The notes beneath the pieces are model-generated. The model did no database searches, was not told the origin of the DNA, and saw nothing but the letters and a program-made list of their open reading frames with translations. From Andrena cerasifolii (lineage: Eukaryota; Arthropoda; Insecta; Hymenoptera; Andrenidae), in contig NC_135122.1 of the NCBI RefSeq assembly GCF_050908995.1, positions 17,400,501 to 17,464,500 of the forward strand: 64,000 bases of DNA. Direction: 5' to 3'. The translations under genes were made by a program, and so were the position numbers. Positions 26,629 through 36,300 of this stretch are shown here, in pieces (within the stretch, counting starts at the first letter, position 1; every line of letters starts with the position of its first letter).

Positions 26629-27658
26629 CTATCGAATCAGAACAATAAACATGAATACAGATACTGAACTACGATATTAAGCTATTCGTTTTGCAGAACT
26701 GTGACTTTAGAGACAGTAAATCTGGACACGGAGAGCAACGTGCCAAAAGGAATTATTTAGAATATCGTTTGAAACCTTATTCTCCGATAAATCAATTCGA
26801 CAACGAAGAATGTCAAGTCTTGCGTGATTTTGGTACAAAATGGTACGAATTGCTTTACCTATTTGCAGATAAAGCTTCGTTTGGGGAGATAAATCGAAGG
26901 ACGCACACTGTTAGCTTGAACGTCACGAAGAAACTGCAGTTTTGGCGGGATTTTCAATATCCCAAACGACCGACATGAAGTTGCTCCTTATTCAGCCGAT
27001 AAAACATTCTTCCAGATTCGCTAGTGTGGAAGCATTTACCAGCCTCGTAATTGTCATTTCCTACTTGATCTAACAAAGCTTGTTTTCTCTTTATTTTTAT
27101 TCCTTTCTATCGTTTTTTGGTTTTCAAGTGGGAGATACGCTTGACCAGTCGATTAAGCGGCAACTTCACGTTGGATATTCGGCATTCACGGAAACCCGCC
27201 CAATGCAAGCTCCATAGCAAACTCTTTTAAAAATTCCTCAAAAATTTAATAATTTCGGGAGTTATCTAATTACGATTTTCAAAGCAATTCTTACTGGTTT
27301 TTAGATTAAAGTTTGCATCACTTGGTTCGTCTCAGCAAAAGGTTAGGTTAGGTTTATTTTTTCTTCGGTACCTTCTACAGCTGTATATACATTTGCCTAC
27401 AAGTATCCAAAGATGGCGTTTCGAGACTCGTATTCTCATATTGCCCAACGAACTATAGTCTAATGTCTCAGCAAAAGCTTTTCAAAAATATAAACCAGCC
27501 TTAACACATTGACAAGATCGAATATATCGCGAAACTTAACATTAGCTTTCAGCAATTCGCACAAATGTGCAACCAAAAGCCTTTCCTACGTTGAGATTTT
27601 GAATTTCCACATTTTATTCCGTTGCATATTTTATATTTATGTATCTGTTTATATTTAC
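26629..27658 (-). other. wb intron i-j (1030 bp)
   Basis: AT-rich intron with GTAAAT donor and cgatag acceptor. It contains GGTTAGGTTAGGTT at about 27341-27354, a short motif based on the insect TTAGG telomere unit that is often scattered in hymenopteran genomes. Nothing else was recognised. Confidence 0.8.
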
Positions 27659-27885
27659 CTCTCGCAGTGGTCGCCAGTGTACCCGTTCGGACACTGAGTG
27701 CAAATGTATCCACTGTCGATGTCAGTGGGATCGTCGAGCTGACAGTTCGGGCTGAAGTTATTCGAATCAATCAGAAGTGGGCAGGCGCATCTTTTGCAAT
27801 CTTCAGGCGTGCTTTTCAGGGCGATACCGTAAAAACCAGCCGCGCAACGGTCGCACTTTGGACCCACTGTATTGTGCTCGCAAGT
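27659..27885 (-). CDS. wb: wb exon i: two LE half-modules in the second LE run
   Basis: This exon has 227 nt: 75 codons plus two bases, phase 2 end. The acceptor is gttcgatag (AG at 27886-27887), with a poor polypyrimidine tract. The donor is GAGAG|GTAAAT (GT at 27657-27658). It reads TCEHNTVGPKCDRCAAGFYG, then TPEDCKRCACPL, SNNFSPNCQLDD and GYICTQCPNGYTGDHCE. The CPL....NNFSP.C segment is strikingly similar to the CPLNIPSNNFSPTC stretch of LAMA2, which fixes the register of this exon in the alpha-1/2 short arm. The AG overhang and C of the next exon form a serine where LAMA2 has arginine (C-E-S-C instead of C-E-R-C). Confidence 0.94.
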
Positions 27886-28616
27886 CTATCGAACAAAATG
27901 GGATAGCAGCCTTGAATCACTGTCTTCATCAAGGCAATTTTTGCGGAAGAACTCGTGGGGTAAGTCTTTGCTAAGTTACCTCGCAGTATCTACGATATCA
28001 CTAAATGGTTAAGTTACTAGAGGTAAGGAAGGAACCTACGGTAGCTGATTTAGGTTCATGTCTGCACTATGGATCATCTACGCACAGTAACTTGATCGAT
28101 TTGCATTCGTTTTTCCAATATATCATTCTGACTTATTTATTCCTTTCACCTTTTTTTTCGAGATATCATTCTATTTTAAAAACTTTAAATCTCAGTTTAC
28201 TTCTTTCTTTTCCCATCACTCGGGTTACGATCAACGTCAATCAACGTCAACCACCAGATACTCAGATATTATATTACAAATTAATAATATTTAAATATTA
28301 TATTACGAGTAATAATATTTAAATATCATATTATGAGTAATAATATTTAAATACTATAATGCAAGTTACTAATATTTAAATATTATATTACGAATCAATC
28401 ATATTAATAAATATCATATTGCCAATTGATAATATTAAAATATTATATTAGAAATTAATAATATTTAAACACTAAGTAACAAGTTAATAATGTTTTCATA
28501 TTCTATTACAAATCAATAATATTTATAAATATTATATTACGAATAATAATGCGCAAACTATGAAAATTGCAATAAAAAGGCTCTCAAGTAAAAAAGATAA
28601 GCTAAATGGTACTCAC
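27886..28616 (-). other. wb intron h-i (731 bp), with AT-rich minisatellite
   Basis: Bounded by the GTGAGT donor of exon h and the cgatag acceptor of exon i. Nearly half of it is the AT-rich repeat at 28267-28551. No gene is nested in it. Confidence 0.8.
28267..28551. repeat. AT-rich self-complementary minisatellite
   Basis: About eight degenerate units of 30-40 bp are built from AATATTTAAATATTATATTA followed by a short linker such as CGAGT, TGAGT, CGAAT or CCAATTG. AATATTTAAATATT is a palindrome, so single strands can fold on themselves repeatedly. The copy number estimate is by eye. Confidence 0.8.
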
Positions 28617-28851
28617 GGTGCACTCCCCCAAGAGAAGATCACAGGTGCTCGCATGCCCATTGCAATCACACTTCACGCAGACGTGATGATTTCGATGATC
28701 CGTCCCGTTCTTTATCACTTTCACGTAACCCCATGCGCAGTGCTCGCACGAGAGTCCTTCGTACCCTTCTGGGCACTCGCACGATTCGACCAACGTACTG
28801 TTATCACCACTGGTAGCGAGTTCACCAATCGACACTACCGCGGACTGAAGA
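28617..28851 (-). CDS. wb: wb exon h: end of L4 and following LE modules
   Basis: This exon has 235 nt: one base completing a split serine codon plus 78 codons. The acceptor is ctgtttcag (AG at 28852-28853) and the donor is TGCACC|GTGAGT (GT at 28615-28616). After LQSAVVSIGELATSG, which ends the L4 domain, it has VESCECPEGYEGLSCEHC, the second half of the interrupted LE module, then AWGYVKV, HHVCVKCDCNGHASTCD and LLLGEC, the start of the next LE module. The CECPEGY motif directly after L4 is characteristic of laminins. Sequons NST and NGT are present. The last residues (GECT) join to TCEHNT of the next exon, giving the expected C-x-x-C spacing. Confidence 0.94.
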
Positions 28852-29192
28852 CTGAAACAGAGAAACATAGGAGATCCTAGAATTTCTATTTTGAAGACCA
28901 GTAATTACATTTTATTACCACCCATTTCTCACGTTAATAAACAATTCAATTAACCAAGAAAGTCACCTGACCACTCACGACAGTACAAATAATCACAATT
29001 TATTCTACCATAGCAAATATTTATGTTCTAAGAGAAACAAAAAGGAAACCAAACGATTTAAAAAAATATTCAAAAAGTCTCCTCCTAATTCCAGAAATTA
29101 TAAGACACTTTGAATTTCTCTGTATAATTAATGTTCAGGAGGGAAGCATGGGAGCTAATTGTTAGTTAAATTGTCCCCTTGTTTCTACATAC
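28852..29192 (-). other. wb intron g-h (341 bp)
   Basis: Short AT-rich intron with GTATGT donor and a good pyrimidine-rich acceptor (ctctgtttcag). Nothing else was seen in it. Confidence 0.85.
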
Positions 29193-29440
29193 CTTCCCTC
29201 GATCTGCTCGGAATGATACTGCGCCCTTATCATGAGGTACTTGAGATCCGCGAGGACCTGCATCATTTGTATCCTGGTAACAGGATCTCCGCGAAATTCG
29301 GTCCTCCTTAATCGCGTAGGAATATCTTGGATCTCGCTGCGTACGTGGTACCAGCCGTTTTCACGTAGAGGAACGGTGATCTCCGCTTCCTGGCCATTAT
29401 ATTGTTCCTCGCCGTAAGCTATCCGCATGCCATTATTACC
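29193..29440 (-). CDS. wb: wb exon g: C-terminal part of the L4 domain
   Basis: This exon has 248 nt: 82 codons plus two bases, so it ends in phase 2. The acceptor is gttctcag (AG at 29441-29442) and the donor is GGAAG|GTATGT (GT at 29191-29192). It reads GNNGMRIAYGEEQ, then VPLRENGWYHV, RTEFRGDPVTRIQMMQVLADL and KYLMIRAQYHSEQIEG. The L-x-E-x-x-W and (R/K)-x-x-(F/M)-M-x-x-L-A-x-L patterns are typical of the second half of L4. The two overhanging bases AG combine with T from the next exon to give serine. Of the recognised wb introns, the one after this exon is the shortest (341 bp). Confidence 0.94.
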
Positions 29441-30650
29441 CTGAGAACAAATAAGACGAGGAGATTAATTGCGCAAAAATGGTAATCATTGTAATCTGCC
29501 TTTCGGGGCGAACTGAGCACCGAAAAATAAAATCAACGAAAGAGATGCGCATGGTGGTCCAGCAACTGCTCGTTACCTGAAGGATCTTAACGCGCTGCAA
29601 CTAAAATGACCAGTCAGTTCAGACGAGTTAAATTAATCTTCATATCTCAAAAAGCCGCTAATAGTGTGTACTGTATTCTAACTGTACAGCTTTTGTTTTT
29701 AAATTATTTTTGTATCGTGGGTTGAAAAATGTTTAGGTAGCAATTAAGTAGTAGGAGTTACTAGACCGCTCTGTCGCAGGGAGGGGCGGATTTCTGGATA
29801 GGCTAAGTTGGCTGCAGCCTAGGGCAACTATTTTGGGGAGTTGCAAATTTGGGGGCGGAAAATTTTGGAGAGCATCAAATTTTGGGGGCTGCAAATTTGA
29901 GGGGCGACAAATTTGTGAGAGGGACAAATTTTGGGGGAAAGAAATTGGGAATGGTTTAAACGCAGAGGCTTAAAACAAATTTAAAAAAAGATCCTACTTC
30001 TTTTTCAAATAGCGAATTAGCAGTAACTCATATGTGAGTTGCCATATTGAATTAATTTTGAAATTGTCTCGACTCTTTTAAAAAAAAAATATTTCATATT
30101 ATTTCGCGGAAAGGGCGGCAGATACTTGTTAGCCTAGGGGCGCCAAATCCCCAAACCGCCCCTGATCGCAGTAAACTTTCTTTAACGATATTAGAATATC
30201 AATTACTTAGTATTACATTAATAGAATTCTTTTCAATCATAAGTATATTAAACCTGTTGGAAAAATTGCTAATTCGTTAGATAGCATTGCTTACTTCAAA
30301 ACGCAAGAGTAATAAAGATATCCATTTAATCATTCTTTGTGAATTTAATTTCGATAGTAATTTACAAATACTGTTAAAAAAATTTATTTACTATTTGGAA
30401 AAAGTGTAATTAAGGCGAGACAGTGTCCAGCACTATTTTTCACTGTTGGTAGGTAAAACGAATTGCTGTAAAGTCAGCCAAGAAAACAATCTGGCGAAAT
30501 TGTGAATGATGAAATTCCGGAGGGAATTAATCAAGGTAACAGGGAAGCTCGATGAGTTACAGTATGAAATTCTACCACACTGTACTTTCCCTTAACATGT
30601 CCGCACTCGCCTGTACCATTAGTCACGATTAGTGCTGATTGAATACTTAC
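29441..30650 (-). other. wb intron f-g (1210 bp), with a hAT-like element
   Basis: Perfect GTAAGT donor at 30650 and gttctcag acceptor. It holds the hAT-like element at 29780-30163; the remainder is AT-rich. Confidence 0.85.
29780..30163. mobile_element. Degraded hAT-like non-autonomous element (384 bp)
   Basis: The left end GGAGGGGCGGATTT and right end AAACCGCCCCT form a terminal inverted repeat with the GGGGCGG core common in hAT elements. The flanks TGTCGCAG (29772-29779) and GATCGCAG (30164-30171) share six of eight bases, as expected for an aged 8-bp target duplication. Inside, about 29830-29935, is a run of degenerate units of roughly 20 bp around AAATTTGGGGG. No transposase ORF is present. 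Confidence 0.65.
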
Positions 30651-30911
30651 AACAAGAATGACGTTGGGCCCCGTAGTAGGTTTTCCACTGGTGTCACCGC
30701 GCATAACGACCCAGGTGACAGAATAAGTGACATTGCTGCCGTAAGACGAGAGACGATTACCGCAATAAATCGGCGGAGCCAACCAGAATGGACTATCGTA
30801 TTCGACATCAAAGAGTGCCACCGTTAGCCAGCCATTATCTGTGTCCAAAATAGGGACGACAGGGCGGGACGCGTTCATATCGGTCACTAGCCAATTCTCC
30901 AGAGATGATAT
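30651..30911 (-). CDS. wb: wb exon f: N-terminal part of the L4 (LamB, domain IV) insertion
   Basis: This exon has 87 codons, phase 0 on both sides. The acceptor is taatttcag (AG at 30912-30913) and the donor is CTTGTT|GTAAGT (GT at 30649-30650). It opens ISSLENWLVTDMN and continues with DVEYDSPFWLAPPIYCGNR, LSSYGSNVTYSVTW and VVMRGDTSGKP. The F-W-x-A-P-x-x-Y-x-G-N-(K/R)-L-S-S-Y-G pattern is the hallmark of the laminin L4 domain (Pfam Laminin_B). The RGDT tripeptide context is visible; whether it is exposed or bound by integrins cannot be told from sequence. Likely N-glycosylation sequons are NAS and NVT. Exons a to f are all phase 0 at both ends. Confidence 0.95.
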
Positions 30912-31408
30912 CTGAAATTAATTAATTAATAAACGTGGATAACGCGTCGCATGCGATTCAACGATCACAATACAGGGGGAACAATTCAAGGAACTTATAC
31001 TCCATTGAGTTGGTCCAGCTGGGTCCATTTTGACCCGTAACGTATAATTATAATACACGTATGTATTTTGTAATTTTACTCATACACATTCCAGGATAAG
31101 ATTTTTAGATTCCACTCTTTTTGTGATTCAAGATTCTGGTTTTCTTAGAGAAATAGTACTAGCGAGTATTTAGCCATATAAATAGCTAAAGATTTCAAAG
31201 TATTACAATCTAAGTGAAATAAATATTCTTGCATAAATCAATTCATAACTGTCGATAGTACGACGAAGATTATAATTCTTTGTGATAAGATTATTCAATA
31301 ACTTACTTGAACAGTAGCAACGATACATATAAGGAACTTGGACCACAATACATACAACTTTATTATTTGCATTCTCAATTCATCTGAGAAGCTCCCAACA
31401 AAACTTAC
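30912..31408 (-). other. wb intron e-f (497 bp)
   Basis: AT-rich intron with a GTAAGT donor and a TTTCAG acceptor. No repeats or nested features were recognised. Confidence 0.85.
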
Positions 31409-31705
31409 CGAAGAATAAAACAGTCTCGCAGTACCGCAGCGATCACTGACACCGAAACAGTAACACGGAAGGCAGCCATCGAGGTTCTCTTTGGTCAGCG
31501 CGAAGTGTCCCGGCTTGCACTTGTCGCAGAGTTCACCAGCGACGTTTGCCTTGCACAAACAGTCTCCTTCGCAGTCGTGGGATGGCAGAATCCCACGGGA
31601 ATCACATGGACAGGGCATACAGTCCGGGAACTGGCGATAACCAGCGGCGCATTGGTCACATTTGTAGCCTGAATAGCCAGGTTTGCAATCGCAAGCACCT
31701 GCTAC
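31409..31705 (-). CDS. wb: wb exon e: LE modules 3 (end), 4, and first half of the L4-interrupted LE module
   Basis: This exon has 99 codons, phase 0 on both sides. The acceptor is gtgttccag (AG at 31706-31707) and the donor is TCTTCG|GTAAGT, a perfect consensus (GT at 31407-31408). It begins VAGACDCKPGYSGYKCDQC, then has AAGYRQFPDCMPCPCDSRG, a full LE4 with the DCEGDCLCKANVAGELC run, and GCLPCYCFGVSDRC. The last segment opens the LE module that the L4 domain interrupts, as in other laminin alpha-1/2 chains, where CFCSGVSNRC sits at the same place. The cysteine spacing is regular and no cysteine is missing. Confidence 0.95.
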
Positions 31706-32572
31706 CTGGAACACAATTGGTGTTCAACTTGATCAAGGTCGATTCGACGGCTGATAGTAACAAGATTTTTGAAATTTCACTGGCTAGCTGCTAACACGAC
31801 GACAATGTTAAGTCTGCAAGGAGATTACTGACTCACAAGCGTGCCTCATGGCCTTCGCTCCAGGACCACTCCTTTGACTTTTATACCTTTCAGGCGGTTT
31901 CGTCCTGATCCATAGTTAAGGGCTCGTCGCAGGCCAACACGGCCCTGGAATAAGGGTCATTTCATAAAGCACATTTGGCGCTCGAATCTGCATTCTGCTA
32001 GAATATCACTTAAGGTGCACTCCCACGGCGTGTGGGTCGGCAAGCCACCTTTAAGGTAGGCTCTCACTACGCCTCGCCTCGGCTCGCCTCGCCTTTCTTC
32101 CTCAAAATATTCTCGAGGAAGGATCCGCGGCTGGGAGTCGCGCCGAGTGTGAGTCAAATTGTCAAAATACATAAGAAAAGCATAGGAAGAATAAAATGAG
32201 CCGAGGCAAGGCGAGGTGAGGCATAGTGAGAGCCTACCTTTACACTCCTCAGTTTTTCCTCAACTGCCGACTCAGGGATTATACTACCGGTTTCTTTTGT
32301 TCAAAACCGCAAAACCTGGAGGACATTTTTCGAGGTGACTATTGACAAGATCTTTCAGATGGTGCAGGGAAATCGCACGCTCGTAGATTAGTAATCACCT
32401 TGCAGGCTTAACACTGTCCTTTGTGACACGGTTATGGATACCCCACTGCTTTAAAACGGGAGACTTTGCTTACACCTTTCACTTTGCTGTTAATATTCGA
32501 GAACCAATTGTGGCTTCTAAATGAAATTTGAACGACGAATGAAGTTTATTGAGAGAGTGAACGTGTTTCTAC
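31706..32572 (-). other. wb intron d-e (867 bp), with inverted-repeat element
   Basis: Donor GTAGAA, acceptor TTCCAG. It holds the inverted-repeat element at 32051-32242 and, just left of it at about 32010, another TTAAGGTGCACTCCC stretch that may be the end of a second, broken relative. Confidence 0.8.
32051..32242. mobile_element. TTAA-type inverted-repeat element (about 192 bp)
   Basis: The left end TTAAGGTAGGCTCTCACTAC is repeated in inverted orientation at the right end (TAGTGAGAGCCTACCTTTA), and the inner GCCTCGCCTCGGCTC block also has an inverted partner (GAGCCGAGGCAAGGCGAGG). The left boundary reads TTAA, the right a decayed TTTA. It has no coding capacity. Terminal sequence and target suggest relation in type to the elements at 16976, 43477 and 58809. 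Confidence 0.7.
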
Positions 32573-32734
32573 CTTTCCCATGTGCGTGTACGAGTCATCA
32601 GGGGTGCAGTAGCCCGTACTACCATGCACGTTGCAGTTGCAGGGTAAACAAGGCTCAGGTGCATCGAGAGAGATACCGTTCGGCCTGTAGTATCCATCCT
32701 GACACCTTTCGCAGTTAATACCAGCCGTGTGCTC
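32573..32734 (-). CDS. wb: wb exon d: end of LE module 2 and start of LE module 3
   Basis: This is the shortest recognised exon, with 54 codons, phase 0 on both sides. The acceptor is tgttgcag (AG at 32735-32736) and the donor is GGAAAG|GTAGAA (GT at 32571-32572). The donor is a weaker match to consensus than its neighbours, which makes this the least certain 3' end of the set, but the frame and protein alignment agree with it. The peptide opens EHTAGINCERCQDGYYRPNG, which completes LE2, and continues APEPCLPCNCNVHGSTGYC, which starts LE3. The first part matches the NTAGINCE-C-DGFFRP segment of LAMA2 closely. Confidence 0.94.
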
Positions 32735-33131
32735 CTGCAACAAAACATTTTTAGCGATTAGTGGGGGTGCTCGTGTCTAAGATCACTTGTTTGCAAAAGT
32801 AGTAACTACTATGAGCTTGTATTAGACTTCAAGTTACTTCCTGCTGCAAGTTTTGACATTTATAAATTTTTGTCAGAATTTCGTGAATTTTTACGTACGG
32901 ATGAATACATTTTTTTGAATTTTAATAAATCGACGCGTCCATAACTTTTTTGGTGCACCAAGAAAGAAATGGAAGAATGCAGCTTGGAAGTTGTGCTTTT
33001 TCGACTGGATTGACAATATTATTTTCTGTTAAATTTAGCTAGTATCATGTTATTGAGAATTCCAAGCTTGAAACGCGAAATTCTCTGTCGAGGGACAAAC
33101 AACCGATTCCTCTTGAGAAATTCGGGCTTAC
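32735..33131 (-). other. wb intron c-d (397 bp)
   Basis: AT-rich, GTAAGC donor, TTGCAG acceptor. Nothing else was recognised. Confidence 0.85.
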
Positions 33132-33368
33132 TGTGCAATTAATGCAGACGCCACCGCCACGAAATTTCCCACGAATGTCCATGGACATTCTTCTGTCGGC
33201 CACTTCCTGATCATATCTGCACGAGGTTGCATGTCCATTGCAGTTGCATTTCTCACAGTGAAAGCCCTTCGCAGCTGTACCCGGTTTCCATGGAATCTGA
33301 TTGTACATGGGGCAGCATTTTTCGCATCTTTCGCCGCACGTGTGGCGCTCGCATTCGCATTCTTGATG
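33132..33368 (-). CDS. wb: wb exon c: rest of LE module 1 and most of LE module 2
   Basis: This exon has 79 codons, phase 0 on both sides. The acceptor is gtttctcag (AG at 33369-33370) and the donor is TGCACA|GTAAGC (GT at 33130-33131). It begins HQECECERHTCGERCEKCCP, completing LE1. It then has the GYNQIPWKPGT-like stretch (here MYNQIPWKPGT), CEKCNCNGHATSCRYD and DIRGKFRGGGVCINCT, which belong to LE2. The paired cysteines in EKCCP and the GGGVCINCT motif are found in alpha-1/2 chains. The exon splits LE2 just before its fifth and sixth cysteines; the next exon supplies them. LE modules form the rigid rod of the short arm. Confidence 0.95.
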
Positions 33369-36300
33369 CTGAGAAACAATACACACCACCTCTTAATGGG
33401 ACCTTGTTAATCCTTTCGCGGCTGATTAATATCTACAAATTCGATTCCCCGATGCGTTCGCCAATTAATCACTCCATTTTCAAACAGCAAACAGAGGACG
33501 CAATTTTTTGCAGTATGTTGCTATACTTAAATTTGGTGCTGTGTTCCCGAATAAATTTATTTTTAAGTCTCTAGTACTGATATTGTTTAATACACTAGTT
33601 GAATCATTCTCTAGTTCTCACAACCGAAATCTACGCGGTGATTATGAACGCTTACTAAATATATCAATAATGGAGTATCTATTCAAAGTAAAATAATTAA
33701 TTATTAGAAAAGAGCTCGTAGAATCCAGAAAATATGGCATTATAATTACAGCTGGCAATTTTTAAAGTATTCTAAGCACAAGAATGAGAAGAGCATTAGT
33801 AAACAAATAATTAATTAACACTGCACCATAGCCTACTAAAAAGCTCAAGTCCAACAAAATTTATACCAGAAATGAAACTCATATTTCGCGATAAACGATA
33901 CATCGTTAAAAAAATAACGAAAGGATGCCAAATTCGTGAAGGATTAATATTCCAAATTTATTTCGCCATACCACACCATAGAGGCTCGACTAATAAGGAG
34001 CAAGTTTAAAGGCAAATTGAAATCAAAAGGGGCAAACGACACCGTACTTCCGGTTTCCCCTTTTCTTCGCGGCTTTTGAATCGATTAACGCAGAGGTGCA
34101 GCAGGAACTGCATAAGCTTGCTTTATAAATCGCAACGGCTGCCGCAACGGAGATGCTTCTTTATGTTTCGCGATACAGATATCTGGCTGCACTCTACGCG
34201 CAAATGCATTGGGCCCGGGCAGAAGACAGAATGGCCACGCCGTCGTCCCCTCGCGACATTTTGAAATTTATAGGAACGTTAAGATAGCCGGTGTGCGTTA
34301 TCGCGAACATTAATCCGCGCGCGGCTCGATTGGCCTGTGAATTTTATCCGAGTACTGTGTAATGGATCAGTGATGGATTCACGCGGGCGTGAATGACTTA
34401 AGTTTGTAAGCTGCTTAGCGAAATTGTTAGTTAGTTCGCAGTGAAGCGAGGAGGGTTAATTTGAATCAAAAAGCTTTCCACTCTTTCTGTTCTATTACCA
34501 ATATATTAATAATATTGAGTCTAGAACACAAGCTCAAATAAAAATATTATCTTCTAAAGCAATTTTAGATATTTTTTATAATAAAGCATCGCATTGCCAT
34601 AAAGATTCCTATCGTATTACAGATTTTTCAAGGATCTGCAAAACTTTATGTTCTAAAATTCTAAACGGTATTGTTTGCTGGGATTTGAATCGCAATTTCA
34701 ATTCGTTGAAATTGTACCGAAGGGAGATTATCGAAAGCCAGGTCCGGTTGTTTGTTACGACCAGCGCAAATGGGATAACCATTATCGCGGTAATAAATAA
34801 TATCGGGGACTTTGGTGCAGGGACTGATTCACTAAACGATGTTCAGTTCCCTCTGCATAGGATGGAGCCAAACATGTTACATTAACTGTGTATAAATTTA
34901 CTGCAGATACCGGTCCGTATTTACATTTAAACAGAAAACAATTAGACACATTAAATGTACAAAAAGTAGGCGACATAAAGTTTCATTTCTTTTTACTGTA
35001 TTTTATTTTCTTTCTACTGAATTTGCAATTCAATTAGCATTTTCTTTAATCTCTGAACCGAATTCCTGGAGGATTTATCGTATACTTCTTTCAGATAATC
35101 GTGAAAATTGTATTATACGATTTACCTACACTAGGAGTTAAAATATCTTACTTTAGAATTGATTAGAATTATATATCTATTTAGTTTCGTAGACTGTAAA
35201 TCAAGAGATTTGAATTGAACTTTAAATCTGAGTAATTTTAACATTTATATTTTAATTTTCCTACTCAAAAAAATAAACAATTTTTTGTTTATATATATTG
35301 GGGGAATGATAGATGAAAGAATATTGGAGGAAGATAAATATCAAGTCTTTCCTGAGAAAAACTAAGAATTTAATATATAACCGCTTCTAAATACGTATAT
35401 ATTAATCTCATCGCAAGAATATGCGATCTAAAAATTAATACAGTGCATAATTTCAGTGAAATATTGAAGAATTCGTGTAGTACTCGTACTGTACGACTGG
35501 AATTACAAATCCATACAGTCCATACACGATAAGACTTACGAGTAGTGTTTCCATTGTAACTCGGCGATACCGTTGACTCACAGATGAGACCAATCAGCCG
35601 TAACTTACAATTTTTACGATACATTACAAGCCTCATTGTGTTTTCATGAATGGCACTGGCCATTCAGGAGAATAGTCGTGCCACGAGAACAGTTAATGAG
35701 TGCCTCAATGAAACGTTATCGAATGATTTACTGAGATCGATGCACCAACGACTTAATTAACGTCAGCCTAGCTGCGTGTAATAATCAACAACTGTGTACA
35801 CGCTTGAGATATTATTTTCCGAAAGAACCGCGTTCAATTCGACGTTCCACGAAATAAGATAAAAGAGGAATGAGTGCAGAACAAGGAATATTCTTTTCTG
35901 TCACTTCCTTGCTACTTGCCATTTAATCATTGGTATTATTTGCGGTGGGCTGCATCTGTAATTGACAGAAACAGAGCAAGCTAATAATACCGATGCTCTA
36001 CGATTGAATATGTCGATTCAATTCTCTAATCAGCAATGCAATGCACCGGCACTAGCTTTTAACTTCCACGACAAAGAAGAAAAAAGGCAAATCTTGCATT
36101 AAAACAAGAAAATGGGGAAACAGAGGATGCCGACGTTATATGATCGAAGATGACACATTGATTGAGACGTAACTCAGAATATTTGAGGCATGCTCGCCGA
36201 ATTCAGCTTCGTATTCAGCAATGTGATCGCAATTCAGTCTACGTGCCAATCAATCAGATGCATCCCTGCATCGGACCCGCCCAAAAACTAATTCAATTTA

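Noticed and set aside
27341..27354. GGTTAGGTTAGGTT, possible interstitial telomere repeat
   Set aside because: Only two full TTAGG units, far too short for telomeric origin; useful only as a weak hint to an insect genome.
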